Source: Apostichopus japonicus
Lineage: Eukaryota > Echinodermata > Holothuroidea > Aspidochirotida > Stichopodidae
Assembly (NCBI RefSeq): GCF_037975245.1
Contig: NC_092580.1
Span: forward strand, 16,504,001 to 16,568,000
Reading direction: 5' to 3'
Length of the DNA: 64,000 bases
Part shown: positions 12,780 to 24,640 of the stretch, in pieces
Layout: every line of letters starts with the position of its first letter
Position numbering within the stretch: position 1 is the first letter of the stretch
Notes under the pieces: generated by a model
What the model was told of the DNA's origin: nothing
Seen by the model: only the letters and a program-made list of their open reading frames with translations
Database searches by the model: none
Program-made: the position numbers and the translations under genes

Positions 12780-13835
12780 TCAATAAAGGCTTTTATAGTA
12801 ATTTTTCAGTTGTCGCCTGAACGAAGCCACGGAAGTATAAGATTTCAAGTTGATCGGAAGATTGTTCCACAAAGAAATAGAATGATATCGGAGGCTTTGC
12901 ATGCTCTTTGAATTACGACAAAAAGAAGCACGTATATGACCAGTTTGTCTAGTATTATAATTGTGAATAGAATGACCAATTGTATAAAAGGTAGCAAAAG
13001 AACTTGGAAGCAGATTGTTCATAGCACGTTAAGTAAACGTAAGAACATTTAAAGAAATGAGATCAGTGAACTTGAGCACGTTTAAGGAGGAGAATAAATG
13101 ACTGGTATTATCACATGGAGCTGAAGACGTCATGTGCCTCACAGCCCGTTTTTGGAGAATGACAGGTTAGTATTAAGGTTAGTATTGAAAGTACCAGACC
13201 AAACTGAAGAGCAGTACAATAGATGAGGAAGTATAATACTATAGTAAAGAGATCTCAGAATTTTCATTGGAAAAGTATATTTTAACTTAGATAAAATACC
13301 TACACCTCTAGAAACTTGTTTGGAAATATGATTAATATGGACTTTCCAAGAGAGCTGAGAATCAATAAACACACCAATAAATTTAATATTATAGCAGTAC
13401 GATAGTTGAGGAAGTATAATACTATAGAAAATAGATCTCAACATTTTCCTTGGAAAAGTATTTTTTAACTTAGATAAAATACCTATACACCTCTAGAAAC
13501 TTGTTTGGAAATATGATTAATATGGACTTTCCAAGAGAGCTAAGAATCAATAAACACACCAATAAATTTAATATTAACGACTCTTTTAAGGCAAATACCA
13601 TGCATATATAAATCAGCATTTATTGTCCTAGAGGAGTTTCCAAATGCCACATAATTTGTTTTATCAATATTCAAGGACAATTTGTTAGCAGAAAAACAAT
13701 CATAAAATGCATTTAATTCATTACAGATGGTTACTTTAAGAGTTTCTACATTGCTGTCAGAGAAAAAAATAATATTATCATCAGCAAAAAGGACAATCGA
13801 GCAATTTGAGGAGACATTGCCATTATCATTTTATT
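12780..13835 (-). pseudogene. 5'-truncated non-LTR retrotransposon reverse transcriptase
   Basis: Read on the minus strand, the segment begins with the catalytic motif region IVLFADDNIIFF (about 13805-13770) and continues through NKLSLNIDKTNYVAFG and IKFIGVFIDSQLSWKVHI. It ends with the usual LINE C-terminal pattern YNTR, LRYHSISLWNNLP and a final FRRQLKNYYKSL before a stop near 12780. Homology stops just upstream of FADD, so fingers, palm start and any endonuclease are missing, which is normal for 5'-truncated LINE insertions. An internal tandem duplication (13211-13575) further breaks the frame. I cannot tell the clade; Jockey/CR1-like is a guess. Confidence 0.8.
13211..13575. repeat. About 184-bp tandem duplication inside the LINE fragment
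   Basis: GAGGAAGTATAATACTATAG, the ATTAATATGGACTTTCCAAG block and the ACACACCAATAAATTTAATA block all occur twice, about 184 bp apart, with only a few differences. The duplicated DNA encodes the IDSQLSWKVHI region and the segment after it, so the reverse transcriptase thumb region is present twice. Confidence 0.85.
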
Positions 13836-13879
13836 GATTTACGATACTCTCCTCCCAATATATCAGGGTTCTTGGTGAT

Positions 13880-14950
13880 ATGAAGAGTCAAACTACAGTA
13901 AAACCAACTTCTCTACTACCCCTTCACATACAGCATGCATGTAGTCTACTGGAAAGCCTGCTATTATATCAAACTTTGGTAAACGTATTAAAGGTGATGG
14001 AATTGGCTTTACTCCACACTGGTTCTGTCTTGTCTGCCTTGCTAGCATGACTTTTTCAACTAAATGCTGGTGTGTCCTAAGCTTATAAGCTTGAGTGAAG
14101 AGTCACAACTTGGATATATACATGTTTCAGACACCCTCAAATCATTCAGTGGGATGTAAACACCAATCACATCTAAAATAGCAATTGAATTGTACCAAAG
14201 CCTGCAGTTGACATTGTGCAACAGAATCACACGCACAAGACGATGCAGTCACATTTGTGTTGGTTAAATTCATTTGTGCATGGATTCTGCCAGTCTATCT
14301 TGCCTCTTGCCATAGCATGACACTCATCAACAAAAGGTTTGAGGTAAACTTGCATATTGGCTTTCCCACATCCAAACTATATAGAAGCAAGTATGGCATG
14401 TTTCTTTCTTTATGTGGGAGTTCATTAATTGTGCACAAAATGGGCCATAAACTACCATTTGATGACTGAAAAGCAGATATGCCATTACTGTTGCATGTTA
14501 GTGAAATGTGTTCTGCTGTTACCAATTTTCTTTCTGTATTCCTTTCCATAATGAAATATCTTCAAGAGAAATTTTTTTAAACCTCAGTGGGTGTTCTTAG
14601 CTTGCTGCACAGTTATGGTATTTCCAACAAGTTTTTCCATATTTGTGACTCTATGGAAAGCGATACAAACAAATTTCCTTCTTTTACCGCATCAGTGTGA
14701 TTTGGAGCTAGCAACACAACAAATGGTACACGACAATGCTTCATCAACACCCAAGTAAGATTCACAGGTTTTGCAGTATGCATGGTACACAAAATCTCCA
14801 TTTTCCGTATCCGCCATACAGTATTTACGTGGTAAGTAATTGCTGGGTGGAACACCACTCGGTAGAGTAAGGTTCTCATTCATTAGTGACAATAAGTCTT
14901 GCACAACTGATGCTGTCAAGTTGTGCCTGATCAAAAAAGCCATTATCAAG
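13880..14950 (-). pseudogene. CMC/EnSpm-like (TNP2-like) transposase remnant
   Basis: Minus strand, in order: FLIRHNLTASVVQDLLSLMN, then a Cys-rich stretch HAYCKTCESYLG (14949-14692); a frame change into GNLFVSLSIESQIWKNLLE (to about 14613); then ISLTCNSNGISAFQSSNGS with LWPILCTINELP (14549-14295); and finally PLIRLPKFDIIAGFPVDYMH and AVCEGVVEKLVLL followed by TAG-FDS (about 14040-13900). From general knowledge, the order of RHNLT, DG-SS-WPI-NELP and FDII-G-DYMH-LGV is that of the TNP2-like transposases of animal CMC/EnSpm elements. There are several frameshifts, and a TAG replaces the Trp usually found in LWFDS. No terminal repeats were identified. Confidence 0.65.
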
Positions 14951-16390
14951 GCACAACTTGATACTTTGTGAGAGGTGCACCATCATAGTGAGGGTCTTCG
15001 GGTTCATCTGGTTGAGGAGGCAGGCGCATCAAACAAATGTTTTAACATTGGTCAGCTTCTGACATCTGTTGAGCAAAGGAAAAATGCATGGGTCACTCTC
15101 GGTGAAGTTTTTGAAAATTATAGTGGGGAACCGATTCAGATTCTGCAGAACATTTGAAAATCTGCCCTTTAGTAAGACTGCCGTTCATTTTTCGCCACTG
15201 GCCACGTCTGCACATTAGCCTGTGTCTTACGTAAACTATTCACCAAGCCTAGCAAAGGGACAAGCATGGAAAAGTCACTTCCACAGCTCAAATTTTCCCC
15301 GATCTACTACGAGGGCCTATATTCAAATATGGGGGCAGGTAAACTGTTATGGCAGGTATTAAAGGGCGCATTTTTCATATGATATTTTATTTTTAAGCAT
15401 AGCTCGACACTTGTGTAAAGAATGCCCAAAAAATGTATTTATCTATGGTGATCATTGTAGCCCAATACCACTCTAAGCGTTCCTGATTTGCACATATGTA
15501 GTTTTTGGTTTTGTATTCGAATACAAATATCTGTGCATAGAATGTAGGTAGGCTCTATATGGTAACCCTGGGTATTTCTGCACATATGTTTTTAGAATAT
15601 GGCAATATATATAATGTATCTCACCTAATTGTCAATATATAGGACTGGAAACACTGCACTTCATGTAAATTGTGACATTAAATGTAATTGTTTCCCTCAT
15701 ACTTTAAAACATGTAACATCTACATATACTGGTCTAACGTAACTGATGAACGGGATGGTATTGTGCAAAGATTTTGTAAGCCATACAGAAATGCTAATTT
15801 CTTGCAACCCTGGATGTGTCTCTTTGCCATGACAAAGCTTTAGGGTCCTGACAGAATGGTGGGGCCGAAAATGGTCTCGAAGAACCAAGTGAAGAACATG
15901 TTCAGGTTGACGTTATAGTCATTAAATATTGATATGTGTTGTATTCACCCTTTAGTAATTACATGACGATTCTTGGTGGGAGGTGTAACATTTAACATAT
16001 TAACAGGTCAGTAAGTGAGCTATATGCAAATAACAACCATTATTGTAAATTTTAAGGTCAGACCATGCAATTTGAATATTCTGGCCAGCCATCACCCACA
16101 GAATCAAGGATCTAATGCTTTTTGAGGCAAATTTGATAATTGAAAACATATACTCATTTTTACTAAATAAAGACTTTACATGCATCTGACAGCACAAAAT
16201 ACTTAGCTTGTCAGTTTTCGAAATTCAAAAATTTATCAATTTCCTTTATATAAATGATACACTTACACTATCATTTAACTCTATGGTGTTATCATCAATC
16301 ACATCATTGCCTTGTTCATCCAGATCAGCATTTTCCTGAAAACTCATATTATGGCTGACAATGTACATCCTGTAAAAGAAAACAAACGCA
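14951..16390. other. No gene recognised
   Basis: No convincing coding signal on either strand. It contains a second copy of the CCTTTAGTAAGACTGCC repeat (about 15168). The remainder is AT-rich and looks unique. It may include decayed flanks of the adjacent transposase remnant. Confidence 0.5.
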
Positions 16391-16766
16391 TTCAAGGGTG
16401 TGAAGACTCGCACAAAAAGAAACGTCTAGTGCCGGTAATCTGACCTAGTTTCGAATGAGGTGTAACAGTCTTAGACACCACTATGGATCCCAGAAAATAC
16501 ACACACACAGCTTGCTACCATCGGATATTAGACACAAGTGTACAGTCAGTATAAACAGCTGCAGTCAATACCCACAACACGGTGTACAAACAATACAGCG
16601 ATGGACATCTCAGGTCCAGCTAAAGATAACAAGGTATCATGTTTCATTACTGCACTGTCTGCATTTTGTAGCGACATAAAAAAAAAAAACGTCACTTGCA
16701 AGCAACGGAAAGTTAACTTTTTCAGATGGCCGCACGCGGTTTTGGGCGAGTCTTTAATGCCTTTAA
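16391..16766 (+). mobile_element. MITE family B, copy 1 (uninterrupted)
   Basis: Imperfect terminal inverted repeats: TTCAAGGGTGTGAAGACTCG at the left, and the right end read in reverse as TTAAAGGCATTAAAGACTCG. The interior is non-coding and is the reverse-oriented homologue of 34303-35040, sharing GGATCC, ACATCTCAGG and a poly-A/CGTCACTTG region. The target may be TTAA-like. It still has the single GTGTAACA word (16460-16467), which in the other copy is duplicated around a hAT insertion, so it serves as an empty-site control. Confidence 0.75.
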
Positions 16767-17676
16767 TAGCCACAAACACATTAAGCTAGGCAGTGTAATA
16801 CAATAGTGGGAAGGAAAAAACATGCAAATGTGCATATAGTGGTCAAATGTTATATATGACATCAAACTTGTCAGTATAAAGATAATAATCATATCATATT
16901 AACAATGTGGAGAGTCACACACATGTACACATCAACCACACAAAATTCCTGTGGATCAGGACACAGGCATAAATTAAAATCAAAAATTGAATATTAAAAC
17001 AATAAATGGCAAATGGGCATTAACTAAATGATTAATTTAGTGCCAAATAATTAATTAAATTATCAGTACCAACCCCAATGCAAAATGGTAGCATTCTTTG
17101 ATATCCATGGTTCACAGGCATATGTATGCAGTAGTAGTAGATGTTTAATGTGTAGCTGCTAGCAATTGCATGGGAAACATCTACTACTACTACTACTAGT
17201 AGTAAAGATTTAATCTTGCGGGTATGGATGCAATACTTATGTATTGCATATTCATCCCAATTTGCACCTGGTATAAACACTACACACAACGAAAGAGTAT
17301 GCATAGACTACTCTCCAAGCACATACCTCATCTAGTCACTCTTAGATTGGTGCTCTTCTGTCTTTCCTTCAACAACTTCTCGTTTGTTTCTGGGACCTGG
17401 ATGTCTGCATTTTACAAATACCTACAGCAAAGCAAGGATACAAAACAAAACTTCTTATGGACTTGTAATACTATAAGTAAAATGCATCCATAGTTGTGAA
17501 TTGTTTTAACCATTAATAATTTTCCAATGTTAAGAAACCTTGTTCACATCTCAAGGAATGCACTTTCTACTGTGATATGAAGGGGGCTGGTGGGGTCCAG
17601 TATTCATCATCAACACCACACCAATCTGGATTGACTTGTTGTGGGGTGAATCTAGTGCCATTCTGCCATACTTTCC
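16767..17676. other. No gene recognised; short (TAC)n microsatellite
   Basis: AT-rich with no gene signal. Inverted GTAGTAG and (CTA)n tracts lie near 17131-17205, giving a small hairpin-forming microsatellite (CATCTACTACTACTACTAC region) flanked by AGCAATTGCA. Confidence 0.5.
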
Positions 17677-17729
17677 GCCATAAGGTTGCGAGCCTTTCCA
17701 CCATGACGGAAAGGCTCGAAACCTATGGC
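17677..17729. repeat. Long hairpin (22-23 bp arms, 8-nt loop)
   Basis: The left arm 17677-17699 and right arm 17708-17729 are inverted copies. The inner CGAGCCTTTCC/GGAAAGGCTCG is perfect over 11 bp, and the outer GCCATAAGG/CCTATGGC part has small mismatches. The loop is ACCATGAC. It could be the end-structure of a foldback or Helitron-like element, but I see no other hallmark. Confidence 0.7.
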
Positions 17730-18307
17730 ATGGGGTTTTCAACCGAATTTCAAAGTCTGGCACACAAAGGTAGTTTATTAGTGTAATCAATTATATTTAA
17801 ATCTCACAAAGAGTAAATCATGGGACATATTTAACTCGGACAAACAGGGTTTCAGAGGATTTTCTATTGCGGAAAGTATCAATGGCAGAATGACACAGCC
17901 CCCAAGTGGAATTCTTTATGATAATGGGTGTGTGAATCTGTGTGTGACAACAAATACGCTATAGCCTTAAAAGTTACAGTACAGGTCGTTTAATTAAGAC
18001 GCTAGATTTTCTTTTTTGAATTTGTCAATGTTTTAAGCATATGACTTAGGCTACGGCATTTAAAGTTTCTAAAAACCAAATAAGGATATGGCACCGTGCA
18101 AATTCTCCGCTATAAGTAAGACGGTGGTTCCACAGGTGCATACAAAATAAAGGAACCTGTTTTTCTTCACTTAAAAATTTAAAAATGAAATGAAAACCCA
18201 GAAATTGCCAGATAGTAACAATAGTCATTGGAATTAAAAACTCATTTCATTTAACCATCTAAAATCAAGGAACTGAGTGCTACAAATGGATGGGTATTCT
18301 CACTGAC
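17730..18307. other. No gene recognised
   Basis: AT-rich with short open frames only. It may contain further decayed exons of the transposon-type gene at 18308-19083, but I could not identify any. Confidence 0.4.
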
Positions 18308-19083
18308 CTGATCTAGTGGTTTTTCAAACAGGGGTTCCTCGATGACATTATTGAAGTGCTTCATTCAGTTTGGTCTAGCTCCATCCTCCCTGTAGCGGTT
18401 TAAGTCATCTGCAAATGATGACAAGGAAGTGCCTAGAATTTTTTATAAGCACCTGGCGATAACTTCATTTTGTGATTAGTGATGTCACAATACAGACAGC
18501 TATGCCTTCCTGCAAGTCAAAGAAGAATTGAAGACTCCAGTCAGATTTCTGAACGGGCGATAAAAGACAAAGCTCCACATGGGATGGTTTGAAAGAAAAA
18601 TTTCAGCTTACCACTTGCTCCCGCTAGACCATACATTCGGCAGAGGTACTCATAATCACCAAAGGCAAACAGTCGTATTTTCTTGTTTCTGAAAATGAAT
18701 ATAAATTTGCACAAGGTTTGATGGATTTTATAATCATACAATTGGTTAATTGCATCAGTATGCAGTTTGTGTTTTTGTTGAGATGTCATACGGTAGTTAT
18801 ATACTCTTTAATACCTCCAAGACGACACCTGCAGTTCATTGACTTGTTTCCTTAAAGACTTGAAGGCTAATTTTCAGACTTTGAACTGCGTGGGTTGCTG
18901 GAAAGGCACAGAACACAACAGTGTTTCTTGGTGTATTTGGATTACTGATGTTGGCGACCTGAAACATTTCCTTGAATGTGGCACCGCCTTCATCACCACC
19001 AATTTTTATCCATATTTTGTCTTCTGGAATTGTGTCATGGCAGGTGGGCAAACAGGAGAAATGGTTTTCCTCAGCATCGGTTG
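18308..19083 (-). pseudogene. Decayed intron-containing transposon-type gene (GDxGG ... FGDYE family), three exons
   Basis: Three minus-strand exons with matching splice signals. Exon at about 19083-18815: TCHDTIPEDKIWIKIGGDEG, then GATFKEMFQVANI, with a one-base frameshift before VNELQVSSW and a GT donor. Exon 18688-18612: KKIRLFAFGDYEYLCRMYGL and AGASG, with AG acceptor and GTAAGC donor. Exon 18509-18308: GRHSCLYCDITNHKMKLSPG, then a TAG stop, a frame change and NNVIEEPLFEKPLDQ. Phases agree at both junctions. I recall multi-copy proteins with GDKGGGSF, FGDYEFLC-YG-SGA-GRH-C and NN-IEEPLF in many invertebrate genomes, probably transposon-encoded, but I know no formal family name. The stop and frameshifts mean it is not functional. 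Confidence 0.65.
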
Positions 19084-19837
19084 AAATTGTTTAACTCAAC
19101 ACAGTGATTTGAAGTTTACCAGTGCTAATTTCTTTTAGGTACTTTATTGAAAATATTTCTTTGCGAAAACTAGTTCTAACCTATGTGTATTTTCAATTTA
19201 TTGAAGAGTATTGACGTAGAAATTTATTTTTACCTGTAGTTCCAAGTTCAGTAACTATTTCTTTTCCTTCTGTATTTTGCTGTTGTTTTTATGTGTGGTT
19301 AGTTTAACTTAATTAAAATGGCTTTTTATAGTACTGCTGCCCATATTCATGGTTAGTTTTTATTTCAAACTTACTTATACTCCTGTGTTGGTGTTCATAT
19401 GCATGTTTTAACTGTTTATTGATTAGTTGATTGACTGATGTTAGCATGTTTAACCGTTTCATCCCAGGCATTTCTTTTTGACACATCCTCTTGTTATATG
19501 ATGATATCAATGCCCTGTTTTTTTATAATTATATTTAAAATATGTAAAACTGACTAGCTTGAGATACACAGTATTAGACTTACAAGACAATCCATTTGTC
19601 AAGGTGCATTGTGGTTGGGATGCGAAGAAAGGAGAATCATAATTAATAAGACCAAAATGATTAACAAAATTTCACAAAAAATCCTTTTTCAGTATCAATT
19701 CATTACAGTTGTGTATATCAATCATTAATTTAAGTACCTTTTGAGTTGTCTGTTTCCTTTCCAAGAAGAGCACATGTCTGCTTTTAGTCCCAAGAAGTCT
19801 GATGCAGAAATTGTGACTCTAGTTTGGTGCAAATCAC

Positions 19838-21270
19838 TCAGTTTGGCTTGTATATCCGACTGGGAAAGCTCATGATTAGCTGCTCAGATGATGAACCACC
19901 GCTTATTATTTCTCTGGTTTTCGCCAAAAGTTTGCTTTGTTTCCTCAATGTTAACTGCGATGCATCTTCACTGGCTTTTCGAGGCTTGGGAATGCAAATG
20001 GGGTCAAAGGCTGTGTATGTGTGAAGATTATATAGAGACATGAATTTATTGATTTATCTCACATGAATTTCACTTTATATATTATAAAGAGGTTAGACAG
20101 ATATGTCCTGCCACATTGAGGGTAGTTCAAGATTTACAAAATGTTCACAAGCACACAAGTACAAAAAATACTCTGTTTCAAGTCCTACAGGGTACTAAAA
20201 AATTATTGAATTTGATTAATCTTTTATCAATATTATCATAGCCGAAAAGCGTATGGCGGGCATTAGCCCCTCCCCCAGTATATGGTTTGTACACTAGTGA
20301 AAATGATGAACTACCCCTTATCTACAGGCATCAATTAATAAGTAGAATTATGACTGTTTCATTGTGTCTCTTTATGAGAATCAATTAAGCTTTAGGTAGT
20401 CAATTTCTCGCGAATTTCTCTCCAAGTAGAACATTTTCTACTTGCTTTTACGTACAGCTCAGGAATATACATAGGAGGAAAACTGGAAGCTGCATTTAGC
20501 TGCTAATTATTAATATTCAATGATGTATTTATAAGAGTATAGAATGTTACATTAATATATGGAAATACTAACCAATTCTCCAGTTTTAAAAGATATTGCA
20601 ACTCCATCATCAGACTGCTTCAGCTTTGTCTTGAGAAAATGACTTCCTAGGGCCTCCATGGACGGTGTTGGTGGTGCAGTAAGGGGATGGCTAACAAGTT
20701 GTTCCACTTTAATTATTTGGCAACAGTGGGCTGCTTGCTCATCCATTGGTAAGGTGGTCTTGCACTGCTTACAAGTACATGCCTGCCTCAGGAATGCTGC
20801 TTCAAAGTATGACATAACACTTGTTACACAGTTTTATTTTATATTAGCAGTAACATTTTGGACACTTACATTTTATATTTCTGTGTATTGCTCTTCAAGG
20901 CAAGATTTACAAATCAGGTGTTTTGCAGGGAGCTTCGAGTGCCTTATTGACTAATCAATTGCTTAAATTGCCGTTGAAACTGTTGGCTCGTCTTGTTCGA
21001 CACTGGGATGGGCTTGGGCATTTTCTTTTTCTTCCAGGAGAACTTTATTGGTTGACCTCCTTCATTCTGGGACTCATTTGCTGCACACACCAAGCAATGA
21101 CAGGTTCGAGGATGCGCCATCCAGTTTGGGGGGGGGGGGGGTGAAGGTTTATACCCTTGAATGTCTTGCAGTAGCAACTGCGGCAAAATTTCAGGGATGT
21201 TTATCAGGATCATCATCAATACAATTAATTTGGAAGTTGCCGAAAGTCTGTCACAGTGAATCTTGCACAA
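19838..21270 (-). pseudogene. Possible 5' exons of the same decayed gene
   Basis: Minus-strand open pieces lie upstream of the GDxGG exon and in the same direction: CHCLVCAANESQN (in 21270-20944), CTCKQCKTTLPMDEQAAHCC (in 20815-20552) and LRKQSKLLAKTREIISGG (in 20041-19838). Paired cysteines at the N-terminus are common in such transposon genes. The assignment rests only on order, strand and Cys pairs, and splice joins were not worked out. Confidence 0.3.
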
Positions 21271-23139
21271 TTTTGGTTGTTGTGCTTTAAGTATCCTTTG
21301 CTAAGATTACTCTGTTTCCACAAATCCTACAGAGCATGGCAAGTACTTTGGAATGGTGCTCAAATTCATTTTTGGTTGTTTCTTGTGACAATTTCTGTTA
21401 TGTCTGTGGAGAGACGGTTGAGAATTATATTTGACATACAATATTAAATGCATCGTTGCTTCTTTGATAAATGCATCATATCGTTTAGTTACAGCATTGC
21501 ATGTGCATCTAATATTCCTATAAATACATACTTGTTGCAACCCTGCTTGTTTTATGTTCTTTTTCATGTCATGTTTTACTTTGTCATATAAGACAAACTA
21601 TGGAATTGCACATGAAAGATATTTCAATGTATAATAAGAACTAAGTAACGTATGCATCTACCTCATTCAGAGCTTCGCGGGTTGGACCCGCATTCTAGCA
21701 CCCAAACCTACTGACCCGAGCACATGTCCGAAAAACCTGCATTGTAATTGTCAAGTATAAATAAAAAAAATGCATCAAATTTTAACTTCATCACTTCATC
21801 ATTTCTTTAGCATTTAGCATAATAGAGTATAAAACCTCCTTTACAGCATCATTAACCTCAATTTATATTTCCTTTCATTGGGGCAAGCAGCGAACATTTT
21901 CATGCCACGGGAAAGAATGAATTATCACCTACTATTCAATTTATTGATGTTACACACAAAAAAATGCATATTTCTCAGAAAATTTTGGGTGACAAAAGCC
22001 TTTCTAAGTACCACCATATTACATGTAGGCATCACCAGGATTAAAAAAAATTCAAACACCCCTCCCCTGGATGGCGATTCGTGGCATGGACCAGCATTTG
22101 CCTTCTCAAGATTTGGGAGCTATGCTCATTACTAAGCTGATGTGTCTAGATGTGACAGGGGGGGGGGGGGGGGTTGTGGCAGGTAGCACAGTGGGATAAA
22201 TTGTAGCACTATAGTGCCCGGTTACTAAATATGTATTAATATTTCTGATTTCCACTCCCCCCACCCCTTCTCCTATCAGCAAAGCTGAGCTACATTGCTT
22301 CAATGAAAAATAGCAATTTTTGGATCATATAGGCTTGCATAAGAGCACTCTCTACTTATGTCACATCCTAACAGGTATGCTGGAAAATCGTAATAGCAGT
22401 TATGGCAATTAATTTATTGTATAAAAGAAAACCCACCCCCCCCCCCCCTCCTCCCTTCCAAGTTCTTAAGCTAGGTAAAGCTTTTCATCCTATGGAATGA
22501 AGGAATGAACCAAAAGTGATTTGCTCATCCATATCAATAGCCTATTAATGCTACTTTCGTATCTATAACCCAATATAGATTAACTTGGTCAGTAAATTAC
22601 ACTCCCTAAGCATGCTGTCCTACATAGGCCCAGCAGAAGATTGCATATCTTCACACGATAAATTGCATACATTGTCACAGTATGGGCCTAATGTATATGT
22701 TATTACCATTAGTTAGAAATTGGGAGCTGGCACATTAACACCACTTGGTGGTGTAAGCTAACTTTACCTTACTATCTGCGTTCATTTCTTATCCTTCAAA
22801 ACTTCATACTTTTAAAACTGGACCTAAATGTTAACAACTTTTGTTATACGCTGCCCTCGATTTTGTAGCACTTATGCAGGATAGTGCACTCATTTCGTGC
22901 AACTGGATTTTCACGTTTGTCACTCGAATTCAGACTTTTTTTTTTACTCTAACGCCTTAGTTTAGGATATTGTGCTTGTGCAATGTACATTAAATGTTCA
23001 TTTGCATTCATCAATGATATTTCATATCTCCCGCCATATATAAGAGTTTTGCGATCGTCTTGTTTTGCTTAAGGCCAAATAGCCTTCTTGGTTACTGTCG
23101 TCTTGTACGTTATTCCATGACGTGTACAACATGCTTGCA
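21271..23139. other. No gene recognised
   Basis: No coding signal. Contains G/C homopolymer runs (about 22158-22173 and 22436-22450). A short stretch at 21670-21740 (CCCGCATT words) vaguely resembles the left part of the hAT-like element at 9109. Otherwise unremarkable. Confidence 0.5.
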
Positions 23140-24640
23140 CTTTACACCCTGAAAACCAAAAAATGGCAGTGTCGTACTACTGCGCCTCAAACATCCGTGT
23201 CCAAAACACCTTCCCCTTTCTCCTTTGACCTGCACATTAACTTCCAGGATATCTCACAAATTAACTGTGCCAATATATAATGTTACATCACTCCAAAACA
23301 TTTTACTCTTTGTGTCCAGGGCCCACCCCCTTACCCCTCCTCACCCCCTAGCATGCAGTGAACCCAGGCAAAAACACATTGGGACTTCCTCCCTTAATAA
23401 TTGCATCATTTTATTTCTTTCACACCAGCTAAAGACCAGCTTAAAACATTAATGCCATATCTACAAACACTAAATATATGGAGAGGTTAACATACACCCC
23501 AGTTTTGGGGGCTGTTAATTATTTCTCTTTGTTTTTTTCTTGCTGTTAAGGGGAGGGGTGTGCTTCCCTAACTTTTTTTCATGTGTAACCTGTACATTAC
23601 ATCAAAGTTAGTATTCTAGGATATTTCACTGCAATACCTTTGCCTATATATAATGTCATACAACTCCAATACATTTCCCCACCCTTACCTCCCCCCCCCC
23701 TCCTCCAACCCTTGAGGAGTGCAGTTAAGCAATGCAAAATAACTTTTTTTGGAAGCTGCCTCCCTTACCTATTGCATTTCTTTCATTTATAGCAGATACA
23801 TACCATTAAAACATGAATGTCATATCTGATAATATCTGATCATAATATCATATCTGATAACATATCTATATATATGTAGAGGTTAACATATGTACTCCCC
23901 ATTGCAAGGACTGTGAATAATTTCCCTTTGTTTTTGCATGCAGCTAATGGGACAGGGTGTCCTGCCCTACCTTTGTCTATGGGTTACCTGTACATTGCAT
24001 CAAAGTTAGTATTCCAGGAAATTTCACTATGTACAATAGCATTGCCTATATACTGTTTCAACTTACACTCCACTACATTTTCCCCTTTGTGTCCAGTCCC
24101 CATCCTTACTTCCCCCTACATCCACCACTGGCATGCAGAATCACATTGGGAGCTGCCTCCTTTATCGATTGCATAATTTTGTTTCTTTTACACCAGATTT
24201 AGACCTTACAATTACTAATGGGATATCTGATAACACTAAATATAGGCAGAAGTTAACATACACCCCACCCCATTTTGGGGGGCTGTGAATCATTTCCCTT
24301 TGTTTTTCATGGAAGTAAATGAAAGGAGTGCCCATTCCTTTTGTCTATGGGTAACCGTTACATTAATGTCATAGCTAGTATTCCTGGATATTTCACCAAT
24401 AACTTTGCCTATTTATAGTGTTACACCACTCTAAAACATTTTCCCTGTGTGTCCAGCCTCCACTCTTACCCTTCCTCCACCCTTGGCATGCAGTGGACCA
24501 ATGCAAAAACATATTGGGAGCAGCCTCCCTTATCGATTGCATAATTTTGTTACTTTAACACCAGATATACACCTTGATATCATTGGTGCCCTACATATTA
24601 ACACTAAATGTATGGTGGTATACAAACATCCCAAACAAGG
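23140..24640. repeat. About 375-bp tandem repeat, roughly four units
   Basis: Landmarks recur in order. GACCTGCACATTA (23227), AACCTGTACATTA (23587), TACCTGTACATT (23985) and AACCGTTACATTA (24353) are each followed by a TAGTATTCCAGG-like word, a C-rich CACCCTTACC stretch, GGCATGCAGTG, CACATTGGGA, TTGCATAATTTT, GATAACACTAAATAT and TTAACATACACCCC. Spacing is about 360-395 bp. Units are about 75-85 percent similar by eye and contain no open frame that is conserved. Confidence 0.8.
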
